A stretch of 17,547 nucleotides of DNA from an uncultured Lachnospiraceae bacterium (GTDB taxonomy: Bacteria > Bacillota > Clostridia > Lachnospirales > Lachnospiraceae), in the NCBI GenBank assembly GCA_900553355.1, contig USDK01000055.1, positions 1 through 17,547 of the forward strand, read 5' to 3'. The notes below the pieces were generated by a model, which saw only the letters and a program-made list of their open reading frames with translations, did not search any database and had not been told where the DNA came from. Made by a program: the position numbers and the translations under genes. Below, piece by piece: positions 6,664 through 14,978 of this stretch. Each line of letters opens with the position of its first letter. Position 1 is the stretch's first letter.

Positions 6664-8690
6664 GATGATTTTTCACTCCTTTTTCTCTTTTTTTCTTTGA
6701 CTCCCGTCTTTTTATAAAAGGCTGCGGCTTTGTCATAACAGGCTCGCAGCTGCCCTTCGTTATGAAGATTTTTTACTCCCTGTGTCCTGCTGATGATAAA
6801 CTGATCCAGCTTTTTCATATACTCATCAGATGTAATCTCTCCTTCTGCCACATAAGTCAGGCCCTTTTCCCAGCTTGCCGTCAGCTCTGGATTTAAAAGG
6901 GAGCGGATCGAATGGTCTACCACATCATAGATCATCTCTCCCTGAAGCGTCGGTGTAACGATCTGTGTTTTCTTATTTAACGCCAGATATTTATTATTAA
7001 TCAGCTTCTTTAAAATCTCTCCTCTGGTCGCACTGGTCCCGATCCCGCTTCCCTTGATCTGGGAGCGGAGTTCTTCATCTTCGATCAGCTGCCCGGCGTT
7101 TTCCATGGCAAGAATAAGCGAGCCGGAATTATAACGCTTCGGCGGCGATGTCTTCCCCTCCCGGATCTCCAGTGTCTGCACCGGCAGAGTGCTTCCCTTC
7201 CTTAATGATTGTATCGCGGTCCAAAATGTACCGTCAACACTTTTTTCCCCTTCTTCCTGAGAATCCTTCTGTCCCGGCACACCGGTCACTTTCAGGTATC
7301 CTTCTTCTGTCAGGATCTTGAAATTTGCAAAAAAAGATTCTTCTCTGAGCTGTATGGTCACCGCCACTTTCTGATAGACAGCCGGTGGATAAAAAATACT
7401 TAAAAAACGTCGTACGATCACGTCATAGACCTGGGCCGACAGATGAGACAGACTGTTCAGCGCTCCCATTCCCTGGCCCGTAGGAATCACTGCATAGTGA
7501 TCTGTAATCTGTTTATCGTTGACATACCGGGTCTTTGCAAGCCCTTTATGTGTTCCCAGTGTCAGAATATCCTGAAGGAACGGCACCGCCGGCTCATACT
7601 TCATCAGTCCATTCAGATTCTTATGAATTTCCTTTGCCACTGCGGTGGACAAGACTCTGGCGTCTGTTCTTGGATAAGTGACCAGTTTTTTTTCATACAG
7701 CTCCTGGACGATCCTCAGGGTCTCATCCGGACTGATCTTGAACCTCCTGGAACATTCATTCTGCAGTTCTGCCAGATTAAAAAGAAGGGGGGCCGCTTTC
7801 TTTTCTTTCTTCTTTTCAATGGAGGCAACCTTTCCAAGATATGGATCTGCCTCCTTCAGATACTGGATCAGCTCTTCTGCCTTTTCCTTCTCCTTGAATC
7901 CATTTTCCTTATAAAGATCAAAGGAGTCAAACCACCGGGATCCTTTGACAGCCTTCCATTCTCCTTCAAATTCACTGCCTTCTGCGCCAAAATTCCCGAC
8001 CACCCGGTAAAATGGCGTCTGGACAAATTCTCGGATCTGACGCTCCCTGCGGACCACCATACCCAGCACGCAGGTCATGACTCTTCCCACTGAAATAACA
8101 GAATATCGTGTTTTTAAGTAACTGGCGATCCCGTTCCCATATTTTAAGGTAAGAAGGCGCGAAAAATTGATTCCCATCAGATAATCTTCTTTTGCCCTCA
8201 GATAGGCTGAATCTGACAGATGATCATATTCTTTCAGATCCTTTGCCTCCCGGATTCCCCGAAGGATCTCCTCCTCCGTCTGTGAATCGATCCATACACG
8301 TTTTCTTACCTTCCCCTGTACCTTTGCTTCCTGCTCCACCAGGCGGTATATATACTCTCCTTCTCTTCCGGAGTCGGTACAGACATAGATGGTATCTACA
8401 TCCGGCCGGTTCAAAATACCGGCAACGATCCGGAACTGCTTTGCGGTGGCCGGGATGACTTCATATTTAAAATCCTTCGGGATAAACGGCAGCGTAGTAA
8501 GGCTCCACCTTTTCAGCTCCGGATGATAGGCTTCCGGATAACACATCGTCACCAGATGTCCCACACACCAGGTAACGATGGCATCCTCCCCTTCCAGATA
8601 TCCGTCTCCTCTTTTTGTCTTCAGTTTCAGCGCTTTGGCAAATTCCTGTGCCACGCTTGGCTTTTCTGCAATATAGACTGATTTCCCCAT
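6660..8690 (-). CDS. topB: DNA topoisomerase III (type IA)
   Basis: TopB breaks and rejoins single strands to unlink DNA late in replication and recombination. The 676-residue protein starts with a TOPRIM domain: catalytic Glu9 (IAEKPSVA) and TDSGREGE (105-112). The catalytic tyrosine is Tyr339 in VTYPRTD, and GIGTSATRGEI lies further on (around 550-560). The usual D-x-D-x-E of TOPRIM reads D106-x-G108-x-E110 here, a variant I also associate with plasmid/ICE-type TopB proteins (TDAGREGE). There is no obvious C-terminal zinc-ribbon cysteine set; the tail is Lys/Arg rich. AAGGAG overlaps the ppk stop, 14 nt before the ATG, a rather long spacing, and an in-frame stop lies just upstream, so no longer start exists. 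The gene sits between ppk and the beta-helix gene, with no mobile-element genes around it. Confidence 0.95.
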   Translation of the reverse strand: MGKSVYIAEKPSVAQEFAKALKLKTKRGDGYLEGEDAIVTWCVGHLVTMCYPEAYHPELKRWSLTTLPFIPKDFKYEVIPATAKQFRIVAGILNRPDVDTIYVCTDSGREGEYIYRLVEQEAKVQGKVRKRVWIDSQTEEEILRGIREAKDLKEYDHLSDSAYLRAKEDYLMGINFSRLLTLKYGNGIASYLKTRYSVISVGRVMTCVLGMVVRRERQIREFVQTPFYRVVGNFGAEGSEFEGEWKAVKGSRWFDSFDLYKENGFKEKEKAEELIQYLKEADPYLGKVASIEKKKEKKAAPLLFNLAELQNECSRRFKISPDETLRIVQELYEKKLVTYPRTDARVLSTAVAKEIHKNLNGLMKYEPAVPFLQDILTLGTHKGLAKTRYVNDKQITDHYAVIPTGQGMGALNSLSHLSAQVYDVIVRRFLSIFYPPAVYQKVAVTIQLREESFFANFKILTEEGYLKVTGVPGQKDSQEEGEKSVDGTFWTAIQSLRKGSTLPVQTLEIREGKTSPPKRYNSGSLILAMENAGQLIEDEELRSQIKGSGIGTSATRGEILKKLINNKYLALNKKTQIVTPTLQGEMIYDVVDHSIRSLLNPELTASWEKGLTYVAEGEITSDEYMKKLDQFIISRTQGVKNLHNEGQLRACYDKAAAFYKKTGVKEKKRKRSEKSS

Positions 8691-8709
8691 ATATGATCAA
8701 ATAACTCCT

Positions 8710-10827
8710 TTATCCACGAAAAAGGCCGGCCAGACGCTTCAGGAATGTTCCCTCCTTCGCAGGCTTTTCCTTTCTGGCCCGCAGTGCTTCTTCCATAAAC
8801 ACAGCCTGAGAATCCACCAGAGGCTGTGATGCCCTTTTCTTTCTGTAAGTGCCGTCACTTTGCAGCACCCTGGCTTTTACATTATCACTGAGCATAACCT
8901 TCATATAATGATTGATCTGGCTTTTGATCTCTCTATCCAGAACAGGGCAGGCCACTTCCACACGCTTTTCAGTATTCCGCGTCATCATATCTGCAGATCC
9001 GATATAGATCTTCTGTTCTGCCCCACTTCCAAAGCAGAAGATTCTTGGATGCTCCAGATATCTGCCCACAATACTCATCACACGGACATGCTCTGTATAT
9101 CCGGGAATCCCCGGCAGAATACAGCAGATTCCTCTCACGATCAGATCAATCTTTACACCTGCACGGGAAGCCTGCGAGATCTTCTCAATAAAATCCACAT
9201 CCGTCAGAGAATTCATCTTCATGATAACCCGGCCGTTTTCTCCCTTCGCGATCTCGTCATCGATCAGGCGGAGGATATTCTGCTTCAGGCTGGTCGGCGA
9301 GACGATGAGATGCTGATAAACGCCATTCAGATTTCCAATAGCCATATTCTTAAAAAACTCCGCTGCATCCCGGCCGATCTCCTGATCTGCCGTCATCAGT
9401 GAAAGATCTGTGTACATCCCTGCTGTCTTTTCATTATAATTTCCCGTGCCGATCTGGGTGATATACTGGATCTCACTGCGGCTGCGGTATGTGATCAGGC
9501 AAATCTTCGAATGAACCTTATATCCTTCAATTCCATAGATAACCCGGCATCCGGCATCCTCCATCCGCTCCGACCAGTCGATATTATTCTGCTCGTCAAA
9601 CCTGGCTCTTAGTTCGATCAGCACGGTAACTTCTTTTCCGTTCTCTGCCGCTGCGCACAGATACTCCACCAGACGGGCTTTTTTTGCCAGCCGGTAGATT
9701 GTAATCTTGATCGTCATCACGCTGGGATCTACAGAAGCCTCTTTGATCAGTTTCAGGAAAGGATCCATGCTCTCATATGGATAAAACAAAAGAATGTCTT
9801 TTTTCCGTATCTGCTTCATCATGCTTCCATCCTGGACATGGATGGAGCTTTGCGGTACAAAAGGCGGATAGATCAATGACCGTTTCATGGAATCCGGAAG
9901 GTCTCCACTGATAGCAAACATATAAGACAGTTTCATCGGCATCTTGGTCCGGAATATCTGTTTCGGAGAAATCTGAAATTTATCACAGAAATATTTTTCC
10001 ATCTCCGGCTTCAGCTTCTGGGCCGTCTCCAGACGCACTACTGCCATCCGGCGCCGTTTGTGGAGCGTCTGCTTCATCAGGCAGCGAAAATCCTCCGTCA
10101 CCTCCAGCGACTCGTCATCCGGCGCAATGTCTGCGTTTCTGGTTACACAGATATAATTGGCCTCTGATACCTCATACTGGTCAAATACCAGATTCAGATA
10201 CTCCATGATCACCTTTTCCATCCGGATATAGCGAATATCATGCCCCGGAAGGTACAGCACTTCTGAGATAAACTGAGGCACCGGAACGATTCCCAGGGTA
10301 TGTACTTCCTTGGAGCTTTTATCCTTGTTTGTCAGATTTGCTGTCACATAAATCTCCTTATTCAGAAGATGAGGGAAGGGATGACTGGCATCCACAATCT
10401 GAGGTGACAGCACGGGAAGGATCTGTTCTTTAAAATACTTCTTGACATACTTCTTCTCCTGTTGCTCCAGTTCCTTGAAATCAAGTCCACATACTCCATA
10501 CGGATGCAGCTGTTTTTTGATCTCTGCATAGGTCTTATCCCTCTCTTTATAAAGCGGAGCTACTGCTTCAAAGATCTGTTCCAGCTGTTCCTTCGGCGTC
10601 ATTCCAGACCGGCTGTCTCTTGCGTTTGCATCCGTATGCGCCATGTCAAAAAGACTTCCTACGCGAATCATAAAAAATTCGTCCAGGTTACTGGTAAAGA
10701 TCGCCACAAACTTCATCCGTTCCAGAAGCGGAACCGTCTCATCCTGTGCTTCTTCCAACACCCTCTGGTTAAATTTCAGCCAGGATAACTCTCTGTTCTG
10801 TGTATACTTCAGTCTCTCTGTTTTCAT
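8710..10827 (-). CDS. ppk1: Polyphosphate kinase 1
   Basis: PPK1 reversibly polymerises the gamma phosphate of ATP into inorganic polyphosphate, acting at the membrane or in the cytosol. The 705-residue length matches the family (E. coli 688). The N-terminal domain opens NRELSWLKFNQRVLEEA (11-27) and contains SNLDEFFMIRVG (46-57). The phospho-acceptor His439 lies in GYKVHSK (435-441), and the second catalytic His593 in LEHPRIFCFG (591-600), matching E. coli His435 and His592. IGSADMMTRN follows. Family domains N, H, C1 and C2 all appear complete. AAGGA lies 7 nt before the ATG. It is the first gene of the ppk-topB-beta-helix-mgsA set. Only 57 bp separate it from the asd terminator, and I could not identify a convincing promoter there. 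Confidence 0.97.
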   Translation of the reverse strand: MKTERLKYTQNRELSWLKFNQRVLEEAQDETVPLLERMKFVAIFTSNLDEFFMIRVGSLFDMAHTDANARDSRSGMTPKEQLEQIFEAVAPLYKERDKTYAEIKKQLHPYGVCGLDFKELEQQEKKYVKKYFKEQILPVLSPQIVDASHPFPHLLNKEIYVTANLTNKDKSSKEVHTLGIVPVPQFISEVLYLPGHDIRYIRMEKVIMEYLNLVFDQYEVSEANYICVTRNADIAPDDESLEVTEDFRCLMKQTLHKRRRMAVVRLETAQKLKPEMEKYFCDKFQISPKQIFRTKMPMKLSYMFAISGDLPDSMKRSLIYPPFVPQSSIHVQDGSMMKQIRKKDILLFYPYESMDPFLKLIKEASVDPSVMTIKITIYRLAKKARLVEYLCAAAENGKEVTVLIELRARFDEQNNIDWSERMEDAGCRVIYGIEGYKVHSKICLITYRSRSEIQYITQIGTGNYNEKTAGMYTDLSLMTADQEIGRDAAEFFKNMAIGNLNGVYQHLIVSPTSLKQNILRLIDDEIAKGENGRVIMKMNSLTDVDFIEKISQASRAGVKIDLIVRGICCILPGIPGYTEHVRVMSIVGRYLEHPRIFCFGSGAEQKIYIGSADMMTRNTEKRVEVACPVLDREIKSQINHYMKVMLSDNVKARVLQSDGTYRKKRASQPLVDSQAVFMEEALRARKEKPAKEGTFLKRLAGLFRG

Positions 10828-10884
10828 CTTTTCATCCTTAACCTTTCCCTGTGCTACAAGCTTGAACTGTTACCAAGAATGAGT

Positions 10885-10915
10885 AAAAGGGCTGTCTTCT
10901 CTAAGCAGCCCTTTT
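10885..10915 (-). terminator. Rho-independent terminator after asd
   Basis: A perfect 10-bp stem (AAAAGGGCTG at 10885-10894 with CAGCCCTTTT at 10906-10915) has an 11-nt loop. Read on the minus strand, the stem itself ends in TTTT after a GC-rich core. It lies 9 bp past the asd stop and separates queH-argH-asd from ppk-topB. The symmetry would also allow plus-strand function. Confidence 0.82.
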
Positions 10916-10924
10916 ATATTGTTA

Positions 10925-12010
10925 TTATTTTGCTTTGATATATCCCTTTGCCGTCAGTGCTTCTGCACACAGAACTGCCCCGCCGGCTGCTCCACGGATT
11001 GTATTATGTGAAAGTCCGATGAACTTATAGTCATAAATACTGTCCTCACGGAGACGTCCGATGGACACGCCCATGCCATGTTCATAATCCACATCTGCCT
11101 TTACCTGCGGACGATCATCCTCTTCCATATAGCGGATAAACTGCTTTGGCGCGCTCGGAAGCCCTGCTTCCTGTGGAAAGCCTTTATAATTCACCAGCTT
11201 TTCGATCAGCTGTTCCTTCGTTGGTTTCTTGGCAAATCGGATGAATACTGCCGCCGTATGTCCGTTCAATACTGGTACTCGCACACACTGACAGGTAATC
11301 TTCGGTGCCTCAGCCTTTACGATCTGACCATTCTCCACCCGTCCCAGTACACGCAGCGGTTCCTGTTCACTCTTTTCCTCTTCCCCGCCGATATATGGGA
11401 TAATATTTTCCACCATCTCCGGCCAGTCTGCAAATGTCTTTCCTGCCCCGGAGATCGCCTGATAAGTGGTCGCCACTACTTCCACCGGTTCAAACTCCCT
11501 CCAGGCTGCCAGACAGGGCGCATAGCTCTGGATAGAACAATTCGGTTTCACTGCGATGAATCCACGGGTCGTTCCCAGTCTCTTTTTCTGATCCTCGATC
11601 ACGTCAAAATGATCGATATTGATCTCCGGAATGACCATCGGAACATCCGGAGTCCAGCGGTGCGCACTATTGTTAGACATTACTGGCGTCTCTGTCTTTG
11701 CATAAGCCTCTTCAATCGCACGGATCTCATCCTTCGTCATGTCCACCGCACTGAATACAAAATCTACGGTCGAAGCCACTTCTTCTACCTCATTAACATT
11801 ATGTACGATCAGCTTCTTTACAGCTTCCGGCATCGGAGTATCCATCTTCCAGCGTCCTCCTACTGCCTCCTCATAAGTCTTTCCTGCAGACCGCGGACTT
11901 GCCGCCACCGTCACTACCTCAAACCAGGGATGATCTTCCAGCAGAGAAATAAAACGCTGTCCTACCATTCCTGTCGCTCCTAAGATTCCTACTTTCAATT
12001 TCTGTTCCAT
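10925..12010 (-). CDS. asd: Aspartate-semialdehyde dehydrogenase
   Basis: Asd reduces aspartyl phosphate to aspartate semialdehyde with NADPH, the branch point to lysine, diaminopimelate, threonine and methionine. The 361-residue protein has the Rossmann motif GILGATGMVGQRF (8-20), the nucleophile Cys158 in VKPNCSIQ, and the active-site His251 in VPVLNGHTAAV. The sequence style (NNSAHRW, MVIPEIN, GAGKTFADWPEM) is that of the archaeal/fungal-like subgroup rather than the E. coli subgroup, common in Clostridia. GGGAGGAG begins directly after the argH stop and ends about 8 nt before this ATG, with a 15-bp gap, so the two are co-transcribed. A hairpin terminator follows. Confidence 0.96.
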   Translation of the reverse strand: MEQKLKVGILGATGMVGQRFISLLEDHPWFEVVTVAASPRSAGKTYEEAVGGRWKMDTPMPEAVKKLIVHNVNEVEEVASTVDFVFSAVDMTKDEIRAIEEAYAKTETPVMSNNSAHRWTPDVPMVIPEINIDHFDVIEDQKKRLGTTRGFIAVKPNCSIQSYAPCLAAWREFEPVEVVATTYQAISGAGKTFADWPEMVENIIPYIGGEEEKSEQEPLRVLGRVENGQIVKAEAPKITCQCVRVPVLNGHTAAVFIRFAKKPTKEQLIEKLVNYKGFPQEAGLPSAPKQFIRYMEEDDRPQVKADVDYEHGMGVSIGRLREDSIYDYKFIGLSHNTIRGAAGGAVLCAEALTAKGYIKAK

Positions 12011-12025
12011 AATCGCTCTCCTCCC

Positions 12026-13405
12026 TTAGTATTCTTCCATATATTTGTGATAAAGCTTCAGCGTATCCAGCATGGCCGCCTTCCCCGGCGCCCCTGTGGT
12101 CACCCGCTTATTGACACAGGTCTTAAGACTGATAGCCTCATAGATATCCTCCTGAAATACATCTGATATCTTTTTATACTCTTCCAGCGGAAGCTCATCC
12201 AGCGCAATCCCCTTTTCGATGCACAGAAGGACCAGCCTTCCCACAATCCCGTGAGCATCCCGGAATGCCACTCCATGATTGACCAGATAGTCTGCTGCAT
12301 CTGTGGCATTGGTAAATCCATGTCTTGCACTGTCTTCCATCCGGTCCTTCTTAAACTGCATGGTCTGCAGCATACCGGTAAACAGAGTCAGACAGTTCTT
12401 CACCGTATCGATGGCATCAAACGCCCATTCCTTGTCCTCCTGCATATCCTTGTTATATGCCAGAGGGATTCCCTTCATGGTGACAAGAAGCGCATTCAAT
12501 GCACCATAGACGCGTCCTGTTTTTCCTCTTACCAGCTCTGCAATATCCGGATTCTTCTTCTGCGGCATAATACTGCTGCCGGTACTGTAGGCGTCATCAA
12601 TCTCTACAAACTGGTATTCATTGGAATTCCAGATAATCACTTCTTCAGAAAAGCGGCTCAAATGCATCATGATAATAGACAGCGCAGACAGAAGTTCCAG
12701 AAGGTAGTCCCTGTCAGAAACACCATCCATACTATTCAATGTCGGTCCGTCAAATCCCAGAAGAGACGCCGTATACTGCCGGTCCAGAGGATAGGTGGTC
12801 CCAGCCAGCGCCCCTGAACCCAGCGGACAGGTATTCATCCGCTTCTGGATGTCCCGGAGCCTTTCATGGTCTCTTCTGAACATTTCAAAATAGGCGCCCA
12901 TGTGGTGAGCCAGGGTGATCGGCTGAGCCTTCTGAAGATGGGTAAATCCAGGCATATAGGTCTCCACATGCTCCTCCATGATCCCCAGAAGCGTCTGCAG
13001 CATCTCCCGGATCAACTCATCCAGCTGATTAATCTCGCCTCTTGTATATAACTTCATATCCAGAGCCACCTGGTCATTTCTGCTCCTTCCGGTGTGCAGC
13101 TTCTTTCCCGGTTCACCGATCCGGTCGATCAAAGTCGCTTCTACAAAACTGTGGATATCTTCGTACTCACTGGAAATCTGAAGCTTTCCCTTCTCCACAT
13201 CTTCAAGGATTCCCTCCAGACCTTCCATGATCTCCTCTTTTTCTGCTTCTGTCAGGATTCCCTGCTTTTCCAGCATCATCACATGTGCGATGCTTCCCCG
13301 TATATCTTCTGCATACAGTCTCTTGTCAAAAGAAATGGATGCATTAAAATCATAGACCAGCTGGTCCGTTTCCTTTGTAAAACGGCCGCCCCATAACTGT
13401 GCCAT
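12026..13405 (-). CDS. argH: Argininosuccinate lyase
   Basis: ArgH splits argininosuccinate into arginine and fumarate, the last step of arginine synthesis. The 459-residue protein carries the fumarase/aspartase-superfamily blocks: HTGRSRNDQ (104-112), GFTHLQKAQP with catalytic His156, and the flexible-loop signature GSSIMPQKKNPD (276-287) with the likely catalytic Ser278. The start at 13405 gives the canonical opening MAQLWGGRF and has AAGGAAG about 8 nt upstream. A longer in-frame reading to 13558 would add 51 low-quality residues and overlap queH, so I rejected it. argG is not nearby. The gene follows queH by 46 bp and precedes asd by 15 bp. Confidence 0.97.
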   Translation of the reverse strand: MAQLWGGRFTKETDQLVYDFNASISFDKRLYAEDIRGSIAHVMMLEKQGILTEAEKEEIMEGLEGILEDVEKGKLQISSEYEDIHSFVEATLIDRIGEPGKKLHTGRSRNDQVALDMKLYTRGEINQLDELIREMLQTLLGIMEEHVETYMPGFTHLQKAQPITLAHHMGAYFEMFRRDHERLRDIQKRMNTCPLGSGALAGTTYPLDRQYTASLLGFDGPTLNSMDGVSDRDYLLELLSALSIIMMHLSRFSEEVIIWNSNEYQFVEIDDAYSTGSSIMPQKKNPDIAELVRGKTGRVYGALNALLVTMKGIPLAYNKDMQEDKEWAFDAIDTVKNCLTLFTGMLQTMQFKKDRMEDSARHGFTNATDAADYLVNHGVAFRDAHGIVGRLVLLCIEKGIALDELPLEEYKKISDVFQEDIYEAISLKTCVNKRVTTGAPGKAAMLDTLKLYHKYMEEY

Positions 13406-13451
13406 AGTACTTTCTTCCTTTCTTATCTTATATATTCTATATGTGCGCTGC

Positions 13452-14072
13452 TTATTCCTGTCCTTTTTTTCTGCTGCGGAGAGAAAACTCACATCCACAG
13501 TAGTCCTGACGGTACAGTCCGTACTCCTTCGACAGTTCGATTGAACGCTTATAGCCATTCTTTTTCTTAAAATCAGACAACAAATACTTTACTCCATATT
13601 CCTCCTGAAGCTTAAGGCCAATCTCATTTAAACGCGCTGCATTCTTCATCGGACTGATGGAAAGGGTAGTGGTAAAGTAGTCAAAGTCCCCGCTCTTTGC
13701 AATCTGAGCAGATTCCCTGAGTCTTAACTCATAGCACTTCATACAGCGTTCTCCGCCCTCTCTGGCATCTTCCAGTCCTTTTGCCATCTCATAGAACCTT
13801 TCCTTATCATAGCTGCCTGCAATGAATGACACCGGATATTTTACCCTCATCTGGCCGATCAGCGTCTGCTGCTCCAGGATTCTCTTCGTATATTCACTTT
13901 CCGGAAAAATATTGGGATTATAATAAAAAATCGTGATATAAAAATACTGGCTGAGATACTCCAGTACATAACTGCTGCAAGGTGCACAACAGCTGTGAAG
14001 AAGAAGACGCGGTACTTTTCCTTCCTCCGACAGCTGTGCCAGCAGTTTATCCAGTTCTTTCTGATAATTCAT
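13452..14072 (-). CDS. queH: Epoxyqueuosine reductase QueH
   Basis: QueH (formerly DUF208) carries out the last step of queuosine synthesis, reducing epoxyqueuosine in tRNA; it replaces the cobalamin-dependent QueG. The 206-residue product shows the family cysteine set: Cys28, Cys29 and Cys32 in HSCCAPCSS, Cys110 and Cys113 in ERCMKCY, and Cys192 and Cys194 in YCGCEFS, which should hold the iron-sulfur cluster and second metal site. I set the start at 14072, where AAGGAG is 10 nt upstream; the ATG at 14081 is only 1 nt from that site. It is the first gene of queH-argH-asd, behind a strong promoter at 14117-14145. No other queuosine genes are in the window. Confidence 0.94.
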   Translation of the reverse strand: MNYQKELDKLLAQLSEEGKVPRLLLHSCCAPCSSYVLEYLSQYFYITIFYYNPNIFPESEYTKRILEQQTLIGQMRVKYPVSFIAGSYDKERFYEMAKGLEDAREGGERCMKCYELRLRESAQIAKSGDFDYFTTTLSISPMKNAARLNEIGLKLQEEYGVKYLLSDFKKKNGYKRSIELSKEYGLYRQDYCGCEFSLRSRKKGQE

Positions 14073-14116
14073 CCAAATCATTCTCCTTAGGATGTTCTTA
14101 GTGCCTATATTCTAAA

Positions 14117-14145
14117 ATTATACCTGTTTCCTCAGGTTCTGACAA
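14117..14145 (-). promoter_or_regulatory. Sigma-A-type promoter of queH-argH-asd
   Basis: The minus strand has TTGTCA (14145-14140, 5 of 6 to the -35), a 17-bp spacer and TATAAT (14122-14117, perfect). The predicted start near 14110 lies about 38 nt before the queH ATG. It faces away from the plus-strand ABC transporter genes in a 138-bp divergent intergenic region. Confidence 0.85.
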
Positions 14146-14154
14146 GTACCATCC

Positions 14155-14183
14155 TTCACGAAATAAGGATATTTGCATAAAAT
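14155..14183 (+). promoter_or_regulatory. Candidate promoter of the ABC transporter pair
   Basis: TTCACG (14155-14160, 4 of 6 to the -35), a 17-bp spacer and TAAAAT (14178-14183, 5 of 6 to the -10) would start transcription near 14190, leaving a leader of about 20 nt with the GGGAGG ribosome site before the ATG at 14211. Its -35 is 9 bp from that of the divergent queH promoter, so the two may interfere. Confidence 0.45.
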
Positions 14184-14210
14184 GGTATATAGACAATCCG
14201 GGAGGTTCTC

Positions 14211-14978
14211 ATGGAACAAGTATTAGAGCTTAAACATATTTCTTACTCTTATCACACACTGGATGGGGAAACACCGGCGCTTTCTGACATCTCCTTTGCG
14301 GTGGAAAAGGGCGAATTTATTGCCGTCGTCGGGCCGTCTGGCTGCGGCAAGACCACTCTTTTATCCCTCATATCGGGACTTCTGACTCCAGAAAAAGGTC
14401 TGATCAAGATCAACGGGAAATACTTAAGCGAAAGCACTACCAATGTCGGATATATGCTGCAGCACGATGAACTTTTTGAATGGAGGACTATCTACCACAA
14501 TGTAGTCCTGGGTCTGGAGATCCAGCATATGATGACTGCCAGGACAAAGCAAAGAGCCCATGAGCTTCTGGACTTCTATGGCCTGAAACAGTTCAAAAAC
14601 TCCAGGCCGTCCGAGCTGTCCGGGGGAATGCGCCAGCGGGCGGCTCTCATCCGTACCCTGGTCCTGGAGCCGGATCTTCTGCTGCTGGATGAGCCATTCT
14701 CTGCTCTGGATTATCAGACCAGACTGAACGTCGGGGATGACATCGGGCAGATTCTCCGAAGAGAGCAGAAGTCTGCCGTACTCGTGACTCATGACCTGTC
14801 AGAAGCCATCTCCCTGGCTGACCGGGTCATCATCCTTTCAAAACGCCCCGCATCCATCCTGCAGACCATACCGCTGATCTTTGATCTGCAAGACGACACT
14901 CCCCTGAACCGGAGGAATGCACCAGAATTTAAGACCTATTTTCAATTGATCTGGAAGGAGCTGAATTCGAATGAATAA
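14211..14978 (+). CDS. ABC transporter ATP-binding protein (SsuB/TauB-like)
   Basis: This 255-residue cytoplasmic ATPase powers a binding-protein-dependent importer. All nucleotide-site motifs are present: Walker A GPSGCGKTT (41-49), Q-loop Gln84, signature LSGGMRQR (136-143), Walker B LLLLDEP (156-162), D-loop SALD and switch His194 (VTHDLSEA). The SKRPASI segment (210-216) and overall length are typical of the nitrate/sulfonate/taurine (SsuB/TauB) and thiamine-precursor importer group. GGGAGG is about 5 nt before the ATG. The stop overlaps the permease start by 8 bp. The imported substrate is not decided by the ATPase. Confidence 0.93.
   Translation: MEQVLELKHISYSYHTLDGETPALSDISFAVEKGEFIAVVGPSGCGKTTLLSLISGLLTPEKGLIKINGKYLSESTTNVGYMLQHDELFEWRTIYHNVVLGLEIQHMMTARTKQRAHELLDFYGLKQFKNSRPSELSGGMRQRAALIRTLVLEPDLLLLDEPFSALDYQTRLNVGDDIGQILRREQKSAVLVTHDLSEAISLADRVIILSKRPASILQTIPLIFDLQDDTPLNRRNAPEFKTYFQLIWKELNSNE

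Noticed and set aside
13406..13558. N-terminal extension of argH to an upstream ATG at 13558
   Set aside because: It would overlap queH by over 100 bp, has no family-like sequence, and the ATG at 13405 gives the canonical MAQLWGGRF start with a good ribosome site.
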